NCBI GenBank assembly: GCA_030144725.1
Contig: JASKMD010000021.1
Location: forward strand, 3,914,825-3,978,824
Source: Haematococcus lacustris
Lineage: Eukaryota > Chlorophyta > Chlorophyceae > Chlamydomonadales > Haematococcaceae
Length of the DNA stretch: 64,000 bases
Reading direction: 5' to 3'
The notes beneath the pieces were generated by a model. That model had not been told where the DNA came from. It did not search any database and saw only the letters and a program-made list of their open reading frames with translations. The position numbers and the translations under genes were made by a program. Each line of letters starts with the position of its first letter. Within the stretch, counting starts at the first letter, position 1. Of this stretch, positions 36,086 through 58,800 are shown one piece after another.

Positions 36086-36585
36086 NNNNNNNNNNNNNNN
36101 NNNNNNNNNNNNNNNNNNNNNNNNNNNNNNNNNNNNNNNNNNNNNNNNNNNNNNNNNNNNNNNNNNNNNNNNNNNNNNNNNNNNNNNNNNNNNNNNNNNN
36201 NNNNNNNNNNNNNNNNNNNNNNNNNNNNNNNNNNNNNNNNNNNNNNNNNNNNNNNNNNNNNNNNNNNNNNNNNNNNNNNNNNNNNNNNNNNNNNNNNNNN
36301 NNNNNNNNNNNNNNNNNNNNNNNNNNNNNNNNNNNNNNNNNNNNNNNNNNNNNNNNNNNNNNNNNNNNNNNNNNNNNNNNNNNNNNNNNNNNNNNNNNNN
36401 NNNNNNNNNNNNNNNNNNNNNNNNNNNNNNNNNNNNNNNNNNNNNNNNNNNNNNNNNNNNNNNNNNNNNNNNNNNNNNNNNNNNNNNNNNNNNNNNNNNN
36501 NNNNNNNNNNNNNNNNNNNNNNNNNNNNNNNNNNNNNNNNNNNNNNNNNNNNNNNNNNNNNNNNNNNNNNNNNNNNNNNNNNNNN
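36086..36585. other. assembly gap, exactly 500 N
   Basis: Placeholder gap of unknown true size. It removes the rest of the helicase gene and the 5' part of the CPBP protease gene. Confidence 0.99.
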
Positions 36586-37031
36586 TCCTCGCTGCTGTTC
36601 GCCATGTGCCATTTCCGGCTGCAGGTCAGGCCAGGGCCAAGGGGATGGGCAGCAGGAGGGCGGGGAGGGGCGCTCACCCTGACCCCCTGCCACCCCACTG
36701 TTGGCCATGTGCTGCCTGACCATGCAAGCATGCAGAGGGTGTGCCTTAAGGCTGGGCGGGCCATTCGCAGTTGTATACAGCCCCAGGGTAGCAGCAGCTG
36801 TGAGCTGATAGGGCAGGGAGGAGGAGGCAGGCAGGAGGAGGCAGGTCAGCAAGGGTGCATCTCTTGCCCTGTGCCCCCTTGCAGACCTTCCTTCCGCTGC
36901 TCATCCTTGGCTGCGTGTTCAGCTGCGTCTACATCACCACCCGCAACCTGCTGCCGCCCACTCTGCTGCACTCCCTCTGGAATGTGTTTGTGCTCGTCAA
37001 CCTGCTGCTGCGCCCTCAAGGCGCCGGCTGA
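36586..37031 (+). CDS. CPBP-family intramembrane protease, C-terminal exons
   Basis: Two exons: 36586-36624 (right of the gap; SSLLFAMCHFRLQ, then GTCAGG) and 36885-37031 (after CTTGCAG; TFLPLLILGCVFSCVYITT ... LLHSLWNVFVLVNLLL, TGA stop). The phase is continuous. FxxxH (FAMCH) and HxxxN (HSLWN) are motifs 2 and 3 of the CPBP/ABI (type II CAAX-prenyl endopeptidase-like) family of membrane metalloproteases. Motif 1 (EExxxR) must lie in the gap. Both pieces are strongly hydrophobic, as expected for transmembrane helices. In plants and algae this family includes plastid-envelope proteins; location cannot be judged here because the N-terminus is missing. Confidence 0.8.
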
Positions 37032-38867
37032 ACAGGGGCAGTGCCAGGCAGCGCTGCAGCAGCCCAGCACCCAATGCTCCTTGTGATGTGGGCCTGATGT
37101 GGGGTGGGTGGGGCCTGATCCCCGGAGGCCACAGTGTCTCACACTTTCTATTGACCCTGCAGCTCAGCTGAGGGGGGCTGGCGGGTGCCTTGGCAGCGGC
37201 ACCATGGGCCCACATGCATGCCCTGCCCTGCATGCTGCGTCGGCTCTGCCAGCTCTAGCGGTGGGCTGGCGAGCGGGTGGGCAGTCAGACAGGCGTGCAG
37301 CTTTCTCCAGGTGCTGCCTGCCCTTGATCGACAGATGAGCTTTGATCGACAGATCACCCTCTTTGGCTGGTGGCGGGCCCCGGTTGATGCTGGTGGTGGT
37401 GGTGGGTCAGTAGTGACACCCACTGCTGCCCTGACCGCTAGCGTGGCTGTGGTCGCCGTGCTGGCAGCAGCATGGGTGGCACGGCGGCGCCTGCTGGTGC
37501 GGGTGGGCGTGCTGCCCTCAGCAGCTGGCGGTAGCTGGAGCCCGGCAGTGGTGGCCAACAGTGAGGGCCACAGGGGGCTGCGGGCCCAGCTGCCCACCAC
37601 AGCTGCCGCCTCCACCAAGTGCCTACGGCTAATAGATCCCAGGTTGCGGGGGCTGGTCAAGGCTTGGTCAGGGCCTAGCTTAGGCTGCTTGACCGCCATG
37701 GTCGGCTGATTGGCTGCCATGAGGCTGAATGGCTGCCCTCCCCCCTCTAGGGGTTGGGACTGTTTGCAACGCACTCCAAGCCTAGGTGCACAACCACAAC
37801 AACAACAGCATTACAAGAACAACAACTACGCAAAAAACGGGTGATTACAGGTTAAGACGAGGGCATGCGAGTTATGGTCGAGGCCTGCAGGTTACCACTG
37901 CGGTGCTGGTGCTGTGTGTAGTGCTGGGCTGGCTGGACCACAGGGACTGGACAGGGCAGTACTGGACGGTACACAGGAAGCCGTAGCGAGCGTAGCGCCG
38001 CCAATTGAGGGATAGTTTATAGGGCAGGGGATCAGAGTGTCAGGGGAGCGCAGTGGAGCCGGTTGAGGTTGGAAGCAGGTGGAAGCATGAGTCAGCAGGA
38101 GCGAAAGGGGAAATGAGATTGGATGATAAGGATGCTGGGCGCTGTCTCCGGCGATGATTCAAGCCCAAGTAGACGGACCCGGTCCATCGCGCGAACGCCG
38201 ACCTGCCCACTCTCTTAATATGTTACCATGCTGTGGGTCGCAGCACCACGCGCTTGGTCGCTGATGGTTCAAAGGGCGCGACCGGCAAGTTCCGATCGTC
38301 AGGCAACCTTTGCCGTGTTGTGCTTGATGTATGTACTGCTATTGTGTCAACGACATGAGGTTACAGCATACATGCGTGGATGACAACGCATCGTTTACCA
38401 TTGTAGTCACAGTCAGCCAGGGCTTGGAGGAAAGACAGTAGCTGTGCGGCGAACTGCAAAAGACCTTGAACATGGTTAGACAGCACCAGCGCCTCAAGGT
38501 GGTGGCCCTGTGAGTGCGATACTGCCCTCATGCCCATTCGTTCCTCACCAGCGCAAGAAGCTGCACCGGACACCACACCCAGCACACCTATCACCTGCCC
38601 ACGCTTCTCTGAATAGATGAACCTGAAGCACACCTGACCTACAGCAACACCTGACGCGACTGAACAGGTCACAAGGCTAAGCCAACGCAACCCCACAACC
38701 TGCTGCACTGGGGGTTCGAACTGGGGGGTTGCATTGTGATGGGTTCATCAAGGTTCGCATTTCAAGGCACAGGAGACAGCAGCCAGGAAACGGTGTTGCC
38801 TCTCCTCCTGCTGCTGCTATGGCTGCCACTCTTGCTCTTGTGGTTGTTGTTGTTGAGCTTGATGCTG
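37032..38867. other. intergenic, no confident gene
   Basis: A frame at 37185-37709 (+) has a hydrophobic stretch (VAVVAVLAAAWVARRR) but no good start or family and could be 3' UTR of the protease gene. A minus-strand frame at 38361-38708 has plausible composition but no domain. A GGTTCGAACTG box at about 38711-38722 resembles a tRNA B box. (CAA)n at about 37792-37815. Confidence 0.4.
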
Positions 38868-48428
<9,561 letters not shown>

Positions 48429-49639
48429 CTCATGGAATTAGTCACAGTTGACGTGGCAGGGGTCATGGGGCCTGGCTGGTTAACACAGTTAGGCTGAGCA
48501 GCTGTGGAGAAGGTGTGGGGCTGGCTGAGGTCTGGTCAGGGTATGTCGGCTGAATAAGTTTTGTTGGCCTGGTCAGGGCAGCTCACTGTTGTACGTCTCC
48601 CGCACCAGCAGCCCCTCCTCCAGCCCAGAGTGCCCAGGACGACTGGCCAGCATGTGGCTACCAGGCTGCGGCCCGCCAGCGTCGGCACGATTTCATCAGC
48701 GTGACTCGGAAAGCACGTGGCTCCGCAGCTGAGGACAAGGTCGCGGACGTAAAGAGATCTCCGATGGATTGCAGGTTTAATAATTCTGATGCAATTAAGC
48801 AGACGTATGACGACGGACTTGCCCGGTAGCCGCAGGTCGTTCGTAGTGTCGCCCATGCGACGTGTATGTCATGTTGTTTAGTGTGTTTAACCTTAGAGGA
48901 ACACACCTAATACGAAGTCTGCCACAGTCGTGTACTATAGCTCAATAGGCAGCATGTGCTAAACGCAGCAGCGAGGGGTGACACTTTCGGTCTTTTGTTT
49001 GCAACTCGCGGTCGCTTGCTTGCTGACACCTCAAGCCACTCGTGTACAGGTTTCCGGCGTAGGCCAAGGCTTGATGGCCTCCAAGCAACCAGGCGGCAAA
49101 CCTGACGACGAGGCTGCGCCATCCCGGTGGAGTGAAAGTTAGGACAGTGAAACGCTCATTAGGCAGGACCCAGCACCACCCCAGCAGCGCCTCGGGAAGA
49201 TAACGCCATGGGGGCGCTTGCCTTGGCGTTAGCGACGGTTTACCGAGCACGCTGGGTCAGCGTCGCACAGCTTACATTGTCCCTATCCTATCTTAACCCG
49301 CGTATCCTGCTTCTTGACTGCAGACCGGCGTGTTGAAATGCATGCTACGTGTCGCATTGGTGGCTCTTTGTGATCCGTACCGCCGTTTGCGCCTTCTCCC
49401 GCTTTGGTGCCACAGTCGCTGATGTAGGTCCGCTGTTCTTGCACAATCTGCACTTGGACCGCTACCTTGCAACGATCTAAGCGCTGTATGCGGCCCGCCG
49501 GGCCCCCGACGGCCAGGACAGCGCGCCAGCTCGCGCGGTGGGCACAAGCTAGTTGGGCATCGCCAGATGCTGATTGCCTGCATGGCACACTTACGCAAGC
49601 ACAGAGCGGGGATGAGAGGGGCACGGAGGGCTGGTGAGG
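48429..49639. other. intergenic, no gene seen
   Basis: Moderate-GC sequence upstream of the Kir gene (its promoter should lie here) with only short overlapping frames on the minus strand. No recognisable domain, repeat or clear promoter element. Confidence 0.45.
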
Positions 49640-51110
49640 CTCAGCTGTGACACCCGTGAGAAAATGTTCGAATGGGCCAGCATGGGCCAACCAGGCCACC
49701 TCGTGCCGCAAATTTTGCACCCGCTCGTTGTAGAGGTCCCGTCAGGGCTGTCCCCCGGTTATTCCTTGCGCCCACCAAAGTCGACACCTCAATGCCAAGC
49801 TTGTTTTGATCATAGCTGCAAGGCCGAAATTGCTGTGTATAGCCCCGTACCGCTCTCTGCCCGAGTCGCAAACTTTTCCCGAACACATGTCGTCGGCCGT
49901 CCTGCTGGGTTAGCTGCGAGTAAGGACAGCTCGCACTTGCTCCGTTGCATAGCTGCAACAATGAGCGCGTGTGGCTCACTAACCGTGGACCCGACTGCGA
50001 CCATGCAGGGGTGCTGCAAACCCGGCCCCCGGTCCAGCCAGGGCGACATCTGGGCTGAAACTACACCTTCAAGCTCGTTTGTGCATAAGGTACGCAATAG
50101 AATTGGCTGGACCACCATGCATGCAGCGAGTGCACAGTGGCAGGTGATCACATCACATCACACACTCGCATCACATCACATCGCATCACATCACATCACA
50201 TCACACATCGCGTGGTAGGCAAGGGTCCGCCAGCAAGGACAGTTGGCGGATTGCTTGATGCACTTGACTCAATTGACACAAACAACACAGATGAACGGTG
50301 CTCAGACCTTTAGCAAAGGCACACCCTCCAGCTGCACATCTTACCCGTTGTTGGGATGTGCGAACGTTGGTATGTACCTGCACAGTGTACATAGGAAGTT
50401 TTGCACGTTTGAGTTGTAGGGCAATGGCATAACTTACAGCATTGCATTCTTTGGTTATAACTATGTTGTAATTGCCTGCATTTTTACCTTTAGCTGAAAC
50501 CAAGGCAGGGCATTGCTAAGACCGTTATTAACACACCCTACAAGTTTCGTTGATGAATATCACGTCCGTGCTCCTTGACACCACACAGTGTGTGATGAGT
50601 GACATTCCCTGCCATTCTGCACCCACTGTGTGCACTGCGCTGCAAGCAAGTCCCGTGCATACCTTATGCTATAACAAGCCTGCAGGTGTAGTTTCAGCTC
50701 AGGAGTCGCCCTGGCAGGACCTGTGGCCGGGCTTGCAGCAACCCTGCATGGATGCAGTCGGGACCACGCTTAGTGAGCCTAACGCGTTCATTCTCGCAGC
50801 TACGCATTTAAATAGACGCCAATGTTCTTACCTGCATCGTCGGCCGGTGCACTCGCAAGGAGCAAACAAGTCAGCACTTCAGCGTTTAGTAGCTTTGCGA
50901 TGTGCACGGGGTCTATAACACCGCACTCTGCTGATTGGACAGTTCTCAAGGCTTCACTTGGTGCAGATGCTTGGCGGGCTGCGAGGTTGGACATCCGGAA
51001 GGGAGCTAACGGCGACTTGCTGAGCCGAGCGGTGCAAGTCTTACATGCTGGGATGGCCTGTACGTGATACGCGATAATTTTTCAAATTTCCTCAGGACGT
51101 GTCACAGCTG
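49640..51110. mobile_element. degenerate ~1.5-kb foldback (long inverted repeat) element
   Basis: The left arm (about 49640-50160) reads, when inverted, like the right arm (about 50570-51110). Matching landmarks from outside in are GTGTCACAGCTGAG, CGTCGGCCG, CCTGCATGG-TGCAGTCGGG, GGTGTAGTTTCAGC, GTCGCCCTGGC and CACTGTG-GCACT-CGCTGCA. Arms of ~450-540 bp are clearly diverged. The ~400-bp centre has no transposase. A (CACAT)n tract (50155-50210) sits inside the left arm end. It looks like an old foldback or MITE-like transposon. Confidence 0.6.
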
Positions 51111-52306
51111 AGTGAGGCTGGGAGCGCCGGCAAGGCTGGGAGTGAAAACCGTGCAAGGCCACTATGGCAGCATGGACAACGAGGCCACATAGCACCAAGG
51201 CAGGTAAGCAGACCATACCTCACGTACCTTGGTGGGCTTGCAGGGTGCAGGGTGGGCAGCCAGCCATGCATGGGGCAGGGCACAGCAAACACTCTCACTA
51301 TGTGTGGCACCTTGTGCTGTTGCCTTGCGCATGTGCTCATGCTTGCCCCTGGAGGGAGCCATCTGCTCACTGCCAGCAGCCATACAATCTCTGGGACTAC
51401 TGGGGTCGTGCTGCTACCCCCTTGCATGCCGCCTTCATCGTCATCCACAACCAACTGGCAGCACGCCCCCCATTTGCTTCATGCATGACCACACACGACC
51501 ACAGGTTGACACACTGCCGTCTGCTGTGAGTGGTAGCCAAGGCAAGTGGAGGCATGAAGAGGGGTCAGGAGCCCCCGGGCGTATCCATGGGATGGGTGCA
51601 GGCAGGGAAGGATGGGGAGGGGGGCATCACACACCAGGGACAAAGCTGTGGCATTTGCAAGCGGGCTCATGAGCGCCCTGACCAGTGCCCCGCACGAGAA
51701 GGTGGGGGAGGGGGCCTGTGGCGCCCCACCCAAGCTTTTCGTTGCTGAGCTTGGGTGCCGGCTGTGGCTGTTAGGTGCACTCACCACCCGCCACCAGGCT
51801 GCTGAGGCTCCATGGCAAAGAGGCCTGTGACGCGGCTGCTTGGGTCGGTGCGCACCAATACTGTGTTGTCGTCAGCCACCAGCCGCCCCCCATGCTGCAC
51901 CGCCTGCTGCCACTCCCTGGATCTAGCCATGCCCCTCCTGATCCTAGCTGGGCCACACGGCACAGCCCACGGTGGCTAGGGAGGGTACAGCGTCAAGCTC
52001 TCCAAAGCCAGGGGTGACCCACGCACCCACCACCTGCTAGCAGATGGAAATGGTGACCACAGGTGGCATTGCTTGCCTAGGCGGCACGCTGACAACAGCA
52101 GGCCAACAAACCCTACAGCTCGTGTGCCCACACCGCATGGGACCTACCGCCTGAGTCCTCTACAACCCTATCGACACCTGGCATAAGGTGAGTGAGTTAG
52201 AAAAGAGAGTGATGGTGTAGCTTTTTGGAGGCAGGCCGTAACGTATGGGCAATAAAATCACTTGCCATCGCGCGCAGCCAGATGCTTTGGTACAGCAAAA
52301 CGCACA
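51111..52306. other. no gene seen
   Basis: Overlapping open frames of 60-147 codons occur on both strands but none has a recognisable domain or consistent splice sites. Confidence 0.4.
52297..52300 (-). terminator. Pol III T4 terminator of tRNA-Thr
   Basis: Four T residues on the minus strand shortly after the tRNA 3' end, the minimal RNA polymerase III stop. Confidence 0.7.
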
Positions 52307-52388
52307 TGCCGACGCGCGGAATTGAACCACGGACCGCTTGATAATCTCATGATACAAGTCAAGCGCTCTACCCCTGAGCTACACCGGC
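52307..52388 (-). tRNA. trnT-UGU: tRNA-Thr (anticodon TGT) with a 10-nt intron
   Basis: Read on the minus strand from 52388: acceptor GCCGGTG pairs with CGTCGGC (two G-U pairs), TA, D arm GCTC/GAGC with loop AGGGGTA, anticodon stem CTTGA/TCAAG, 17-nt loop, variable CGGTC, T arm CGTGG/CCGCG with loop TTCAATT, discriminator A at 52307. Removing 10 nt (TCATGAGATT) after position 37 leaves the standard 7-nt loop CTTGTAA with anticodon TGT. The mature length is 72 nt without CCA, as for a nuclear gene. TTTT on the minus strand at 52300-52297 is a Pol III terminator 7 bp downstream. Confidence 0.9.
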
Positions 52389-53995
52389 TTTATTGGATGA
52401 CATTAGGTGAAATATGCCAATCTATACATTGACAGCATACAATCCCTAATCATGACGTGCCCAACTGGTGAGGGCCAAACTGGCTGCAGTCCTGACATAT
52501 ATACACACGACTAACCAGCCCATAACATCCCGCTGTTGAGAAATGAATGGCGCTCAATGCCGCAATGAGCCCCCATTCACTTCTTCACCATTCACAAGTG
52601 CAATGCCAAACGTACATGTGTGCAAGCTCAAGGGCCAAACATGCACATGACGTGATAAGCATCACACACACACACCACTCCCGACCAATAGGAAGCATAT
52701 ACCATAGCTTGGATGACCACACATCAACATAGGATAACAAGCTGGGGCACGGTGAAGCACATTACTTGGCACACTGTGTGGAAGCGCACACAAACAGCCT
52801 GAGCCTCATTGCCATGCATATGCAGATCCACTGACATCCTCTCGCCGTCTCACCGACAACCTTACCAAAAAATAGGTGGTGAGGGAGCAAGGGCGACGCT
52901 GTGTGGCTGCGGTGAGGGTGGTGGAGGGTGGGATGGCAGCCTGAGCTGGCTCAGCGTTCACACTTGGGGATGTCATGTGCGCTGCACACGCCCTGCAAGG
53001 CAGCAACGGAGACCTGTTGCACGCTTGTTGCCACAGGTGTCATGGATGTAAGCTTCTGCAATGAGGGTCCGTGGCTGCTGACCCTGGCTGCTGCTGACCC
53101 TTGCTGCACTCCATTGCTCATGGGGGCTCAAGGCCATGGGCCAGACCTACACCAGTTAGCATTGGGAAGATGTTGCTAGTGGTTGACTTCCCTATCACGC
53201 AGCCTGCACTGCACACAGGCTGCACCAAGGGCTGCACTAAGGGCTGTCCACCCTTGAGGGAGGGGTGAACCAGTGGCAGGTGACACAATGCTGGCGCCGC
53301 AAAGACAGCACAAGATGACCAATCAAGCTAGCTAGTAGCCCCCGCATCTGCCCAGCATCCCTCTGTTTTCGCCCCTATGAATCCACCCAGAGGTCTTCCA
53401 TGGCACAAGTAGCTGGACCAGGATGTGGGGTCCAGCGCACTGGTGAGAGAGTGCAGCTCCCCTAGAACAATCCCTGATCCTGGCCTCTAGGTGAGCCTGC
53501 CTCCAGCAAGGACTTTGAGCAGGACTAGAACATGGTGCTGTGATTGTAGCTCATGAGCACTGCACTGGAGTCCTACGGGTGAACCATGAGTCCGCTAATC
53601 AACGGGCTGGTAGCTTTAGGAAGCCATATAAAAGATGGCTGCACCCCAAACCCCAGGCATCGCACTCACCTGCATCTAGCCCAGCTGCGCCAGTGATGAA
53701 TGCAGTGTAAGCGAGCGCAGGTTTCTGGGTGCTGAGCCTGGTGTTCTAAGAATGCTAAGCATGGCAGTAGTGTTGGTATCGCCGTAGCTCCGCATCCTGC
53801 GTGTCTATCGAGGCAGACTGTAGACGCCTGTGCGCGGGCGTGCATTCAAAGTGTAGTGTGCGGCAATACAAATACCACAGAAAGTTGAACAGTTTGAACG
53901 GTGCCATCGATGGACACAGTATACTTGTCGACCGGGCTGGTGTAAGTGTCCAGCACTGGCTCGACGAGTTAGCCGAGTGACCGACCGCGGCAGCC
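52389..53995. other. intergenic; contains the DNAAF5 upstream region
   Basis: No gene seen. (CA)n around 52665-52676. A perfect TATAAAA at 53627-53633 lies about 360 bp before the DNAAF5 start and is a possible but unproven core promoter. Confidence 0.4.
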
Positions 53996-55776
53996 ATGGT
54001 ACAAAAGAAGAGCGTGGAAGAGATTTGGAAGGAGCTGAACGCCAAGCCAGCAGCTCGATCAGCAAGCAGCAATCCAGCCAAAGCTCAAAATGTCATCATC
54101 CCTGGCCTGGGTAGCTTCACGGCCCCCTTACCCAGGCCCCCCGCAAGCCACCAGGAAGCGGCTACTCCCACCCCTGCCTACCCGTCCGTCCGTCTGGCCA
54201 CTGCAATACCTGCATCCGGGCTCTCTCCGCCTCCTCACGCCCTCAGCACCTCAGCTGCAACCAGGGAGCCAGGCGGGGGCGGGTATGACCCTACACAGGT
54301 TGGCCTCAGCCACGAGGCTGTGGCCACCTACATAGCATCCATGCAGCGCCTCATCAACTGCCTAACAGACCCTGACAGAGGCACCCGGCGCCAGGCCGCC
54401 CTGAGCCTGCAGACCAAGCTGCTGGAGGGGGACGCCACCACCCCAGCCGCCAGCCCTGCTATGCTGCAGGCAGTGGCGTGTGGGCCCCTGCGCGTCCCCC
54501 TGATCACTATGATGCACGATGTGGTCGAGAAGTGCAGGTGCGTTGGACTTGGAAAAGGTGGGGGAGTCAGGGCTTGAACCAGGCACCTTTTGCATGTGGA
54601 ATACCAACAGTCAGGGTGCATGACAGAGCATAGAGTCAGACGCTGTGTTGCCCACGGTCAGGGGAATAGGCCAGAGGCAACAGCACCCAGTTGACGTCCA
54701 CAATGCTAGGCTGTTTCACAGCTGCTGGGTGAGCCGGGCGCCATGGAAGCCTGCAGCTCCTTTGTTTCAAGCAGCCTGGCTGTGGCTGTGTTTGCGCAGC
54801 CATGCCAGGCAATAGAAGCAGCAGCAGGTGGCAGCAGGTGGCAGAGCACGGCTGGGCCCGCCCCTGCCCCACTCCCCCCAGGCGACAGCAGCGGCTAGCA
54901 GCAGAAACTAGCTCTGGGGCAGCCTCATCCACCGCAGAGCCAGACCCTCCTCCACATTAACACACCACAGCACCTTCCCTGCCTGCTGGCCCTGCCTGCT
55001 GCTGACCCTGGCTGCTGCTGACCCTGTGCAGGGCAGTGGCAGTGGAGCTGCTAGAGCATTGTGTGAAGCAGGTGCCTGACCCCTGCCCTTTGCTGCCAGG
55101 GCTGGTGCCGGCCTTGCTGCAGCGCATGGGCCAGCTGCCAGTACAGGAGCCAGCCGAGGAGGTGAGCGCTAGTGGCCCGCACCTGCTGCGCTGCAGCTGC
55201 AGCTGCTTAAAGGCCCAGGGCCCAGGGTGCTGCGGGCCTATGGGGTGTTCAGTGCTGGTGCCCATCAGTGCTGGTGTGTCCAGGGATTGTGGTGTGTGCA
55301 GGCAACACAGGGTAGCGTAGGGCAGCATATGTGGCTCCACAGCTATATGGGCTCAGGCCGCAGTAGGCATTGTACAGGTGTTGAAGTTTGTGGTCGCCCA
55401 GGTGGTGGGGTGTGACCAGGTGGTGGGGTGTGACCAGTCAGCCCAGGCTGGAGCTGCAAGGAACACTCGGAGCAAACGGCTTCATCCCTAAGCCAGGGCC
55501 TGCCACCAGTCTCCAGCCATGACCCTGATCAGGCTGCAAGGCCTGCAGTCCCCGCAGCAAGCCACACACGGGGCAGCAGCGGCAGCAGCAGCAGGGTTTA
55601 GGAACCACCACCCGTCGCCCCTGCCTCTGCCGTCCTTGCTATGCTGGGTGCTCTGCCCCCTGATCACTCACCTGTCTCCCCGTCACACCTGCAGCTGGTG
55701 GCTGCCGCCGCCACCCCTCCTGTGCTACCCCTCATGCCTGGCTGACCTGCTGGCTGGCAGTATGGCACTGGTCTGC

Positions 55777-55837
<61 letters not shown>

Positions 55838-58800
55838 GCTGCTGCCGCTGCTGCTACTGCTGCTGCTGCTGCTGACGCTGCCGCTGCAGGTGCGGCTGAG
55901 TCTGGTGAGGCTGCTGGCGGCATGTGTAGACCGGGCCCCGGGCAAAGAGCTGGGTGGACACGCTGCGGACTTCACCACTGTGCTGTGCAGGTCAGCCCAG
56001 GCTGCAGCTGCACCCTGGCCCTGGCTAGTACTCAGGGGTCAGGGGATGCAAGGGCCAGCCTAGGCCTGGGGCCAGAGTGGCAGGCAGCTGCAGTCCGGGG
56101 GTCAGCAGCAGCAGGCAGGGCAGTGGAGGGATCAGCAGCAGCAGGCAGGGTAGGGGAGGTGATGGCCTTGGCTGGAAGGTGCTCACCAAGGTAGTGAGTA
56201 ACAGTGGGGAGGGGTCCTGGGCGATGGGGGTCATGGGATGGCATGGGCTGCCTTTCTTCGCTATGCTGGGTGCTCAGCAGCAGTGAGGGTGGGGGTGGGT
56301 AGGTGAGAGTGGGAGGGTGGTGGGTAGGTGAGGGTGCTGGGCGGTGCAGTGCCTGAGGGTGTTGTGCAGCCACCAGGCGGTGCAGTGCCCCTGCAGAGCG
56401 CTGGAGGACGGCTTCCCTGACATCAAGCGCCTTGCCTGCAGCACCTGCGCCTGCCTGGCCGCCCGCGCCCCCCCCGGCAGCCTCAGCCCCCACTCCGGCA
56501 AGCTGGTGGCCACCCTGGTGGTGAACCTGGGTCACCAGCACGCTAAGGTCAGGAGGGGGCCAGGGGGTGCGGGGGAAACAGCCTGGAAGGGCCACACAGG
56601 CGGCAGCAGCGTAGGGGTAGGGGTAGGGGTAGGGGTAGGGGTAGGTGCAAGGGCATCCTGCGGCGGCTCAACCATAGAACACGCCAAACACGGTTAGGCT
56701 GAGATAGGCTGGTCCCGCGTATGCTAAGGGAGTGAGCCAGGAGGGTCGCTGCCCAGCCCCCTCCTCCCTGCCCCTGCCAGCCCTGTTGCACCTCTGCTGT
56801 CTTTGATGAGGAGGAGGGGCTGCAGGGTGGTACACAGGGTGCACACATCAGCCTGCACCCTCGCAGCCATGAGCACAGCACACCCTGCAGTGTCTGACAC
56901 CATGTGAGGTGGAGGGTGGGGCAGGCTGAGCAGGGGGCGTGGCAGCTACTCTCCTCCTCGCTGCACCATCCAGGGGTACTTCAAGAGGCTGGGGAGTCTT
57001 CAGGAGGCTGACCTGCATCACCCACCCTACCTCCCCCTCCTCCTCCTCCTCCTTCCTCCCTCCTCCCCCTAACCCCTCCTACCTTCCTCCCCCTCCTTCC
57101 CTCCATTGCATCCCCCCCACTCCTTCCTACACCCCTCCTACCTTCACCTCCACCCCCACCTCCACCCCCTCCTGCTGCACATGTGGCGCCCCGCCCCCCT
57201 TGACGCTGCAGGTGCGCTGTGCAGTGCTGGAGGCGCTGGACCTGCTGCTGGCGTACGACGCAGTGCCCGGCGGCAGTGTGACAGACGTGGTGGCCCCGGG
57301 CCTGAAGCCCCTGGCGCATGACCGTGCCCCAGCCGTGAGGGAGGCGCTGTTCAGCACCCTGGCGGGCTGGCTGGGGGCTGGGCGGGGCCAGGGGCAGCCA
57401 GTGCTGCCGCCTGACGGGCAGCTGGGCGGGGCGGCCAGCGGCAAGGAGGCGGGGCAGCAGGGGGAGGGCACGCCTGCAGGCTGTGGGGGGGAGACAGCTG
57501 GGGGGCCAAGTGAGGGGGGGAGCTGGAGTGGGCCAGGGGTAGGGGCTGCAGGGGGGGATGCTGGGGGAGACAGCGGCTGCGGAGGCTGTCGGGTGGGTGG
57601 CAGCAGCAGCAGCAGCAGCAGGCAGCAGGCGCTGAGTCAGCAGGGGGCTCAGGGCCCTGCTCTCAGCCCTGACACCCACCTGGTGGACCTCCTGCCCATT
57701 CTGCTGGTAGGGGTGACTGACCCCCAGGCCAGCATCGCCAGCCTGACCCTGCAGCTGCTGGAGCAGTGTGGGCATACCTGGCTGGCGAACCACCCTGACC
57801 CGGCCCTGGACCGCCACGGCGTACAGGCCAGCAGCGCCGCGGCAGGGCCCGGAGGCCGGGCCGTCGAGCTCAGCGCCGCCCCAGGCAGCGTCGCGCTGCA
57901 CGCCATGGACATCAGCGACGCATCGGACGATTCGTCCGCCGATACCGCGGCTGTCGCGGCATCGCAATTGGGACCGCCTTACAACGGCCGACCCCCTCCC
58001 GGGTTACGGGCCATGGCAAGAAGCGTTTTGGATTCGCTGCTGCCACCTGTTGCACGCGAGCTGGGCGCATGGACTGTACCGCAGCGCGCTGCGGCTGCAC
58101 GGTCACTGCACACCCTGCTGGTGCTCGCGGAAGCGGGTGTGACCCCGCACCTTCTCTCACTCCTGCCAGCGCTGTGCAACGCCATCGGCGATGACGACGC
58201 GGAGGTGGCGGGCTGGGTGGTCAAGGTGGTGCACGTCATTGGGGCACATGTGGCGGCTGCGCGGTGGCTGCCGCTCATGCTGGACCACCTCGGGCAGTGA
58301 GTGACGAGCCCAGCTGTAGATCATTAGCGCCAGGCAGAGTGAGAAGACAGAGTGAGAAGGTATAGTGGGTAGGGCAGAGTGAGCAGGCGGAGTGAGCAGG
58401 CAGAGTGGGCAGGCGGAGTGGGCATCCTCCGCATGCCTGTTTAGAAGGGTCGTCTCGATGGCTGAGAGCAGCTGAGGGCGATTGCAGCATACTGGGCTCA
58501 GGCTGGAGGGGCGGACCGCTGCTCGTGCCCCCTGCTGCTGTGGCATGTGTGTAGGGGGGGGGGGTCCCACCAACTTGGCCCTGCCCCCTGCTGGCTGGCC
58601 CACCGCTGTGCTGCAGGTCGCGGCTGTCCCTGACCCAGAGGGCCAATGGCTTGGTGGTGCTGTCTGGGCTGATGCACGCTGCCGCCAGGGCAGGCCAGGT
58701 GGGGCGGGGTGGGGGGGGCGGGGAGGAGGTCAGAGCAGGTGGGGCTGGGTGGGGGGGCGGGGAGGAGGTCAGAGCAGGTGGGGCGGGGCCCCTGCCACCA

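Noticed and set aside
38361..38708. 115-codon minus-strand frame as a separate gene
   Set aside because: No domain, no clear splice partner, and it lies just beyond the Kir stop where 3' UTR is expected.
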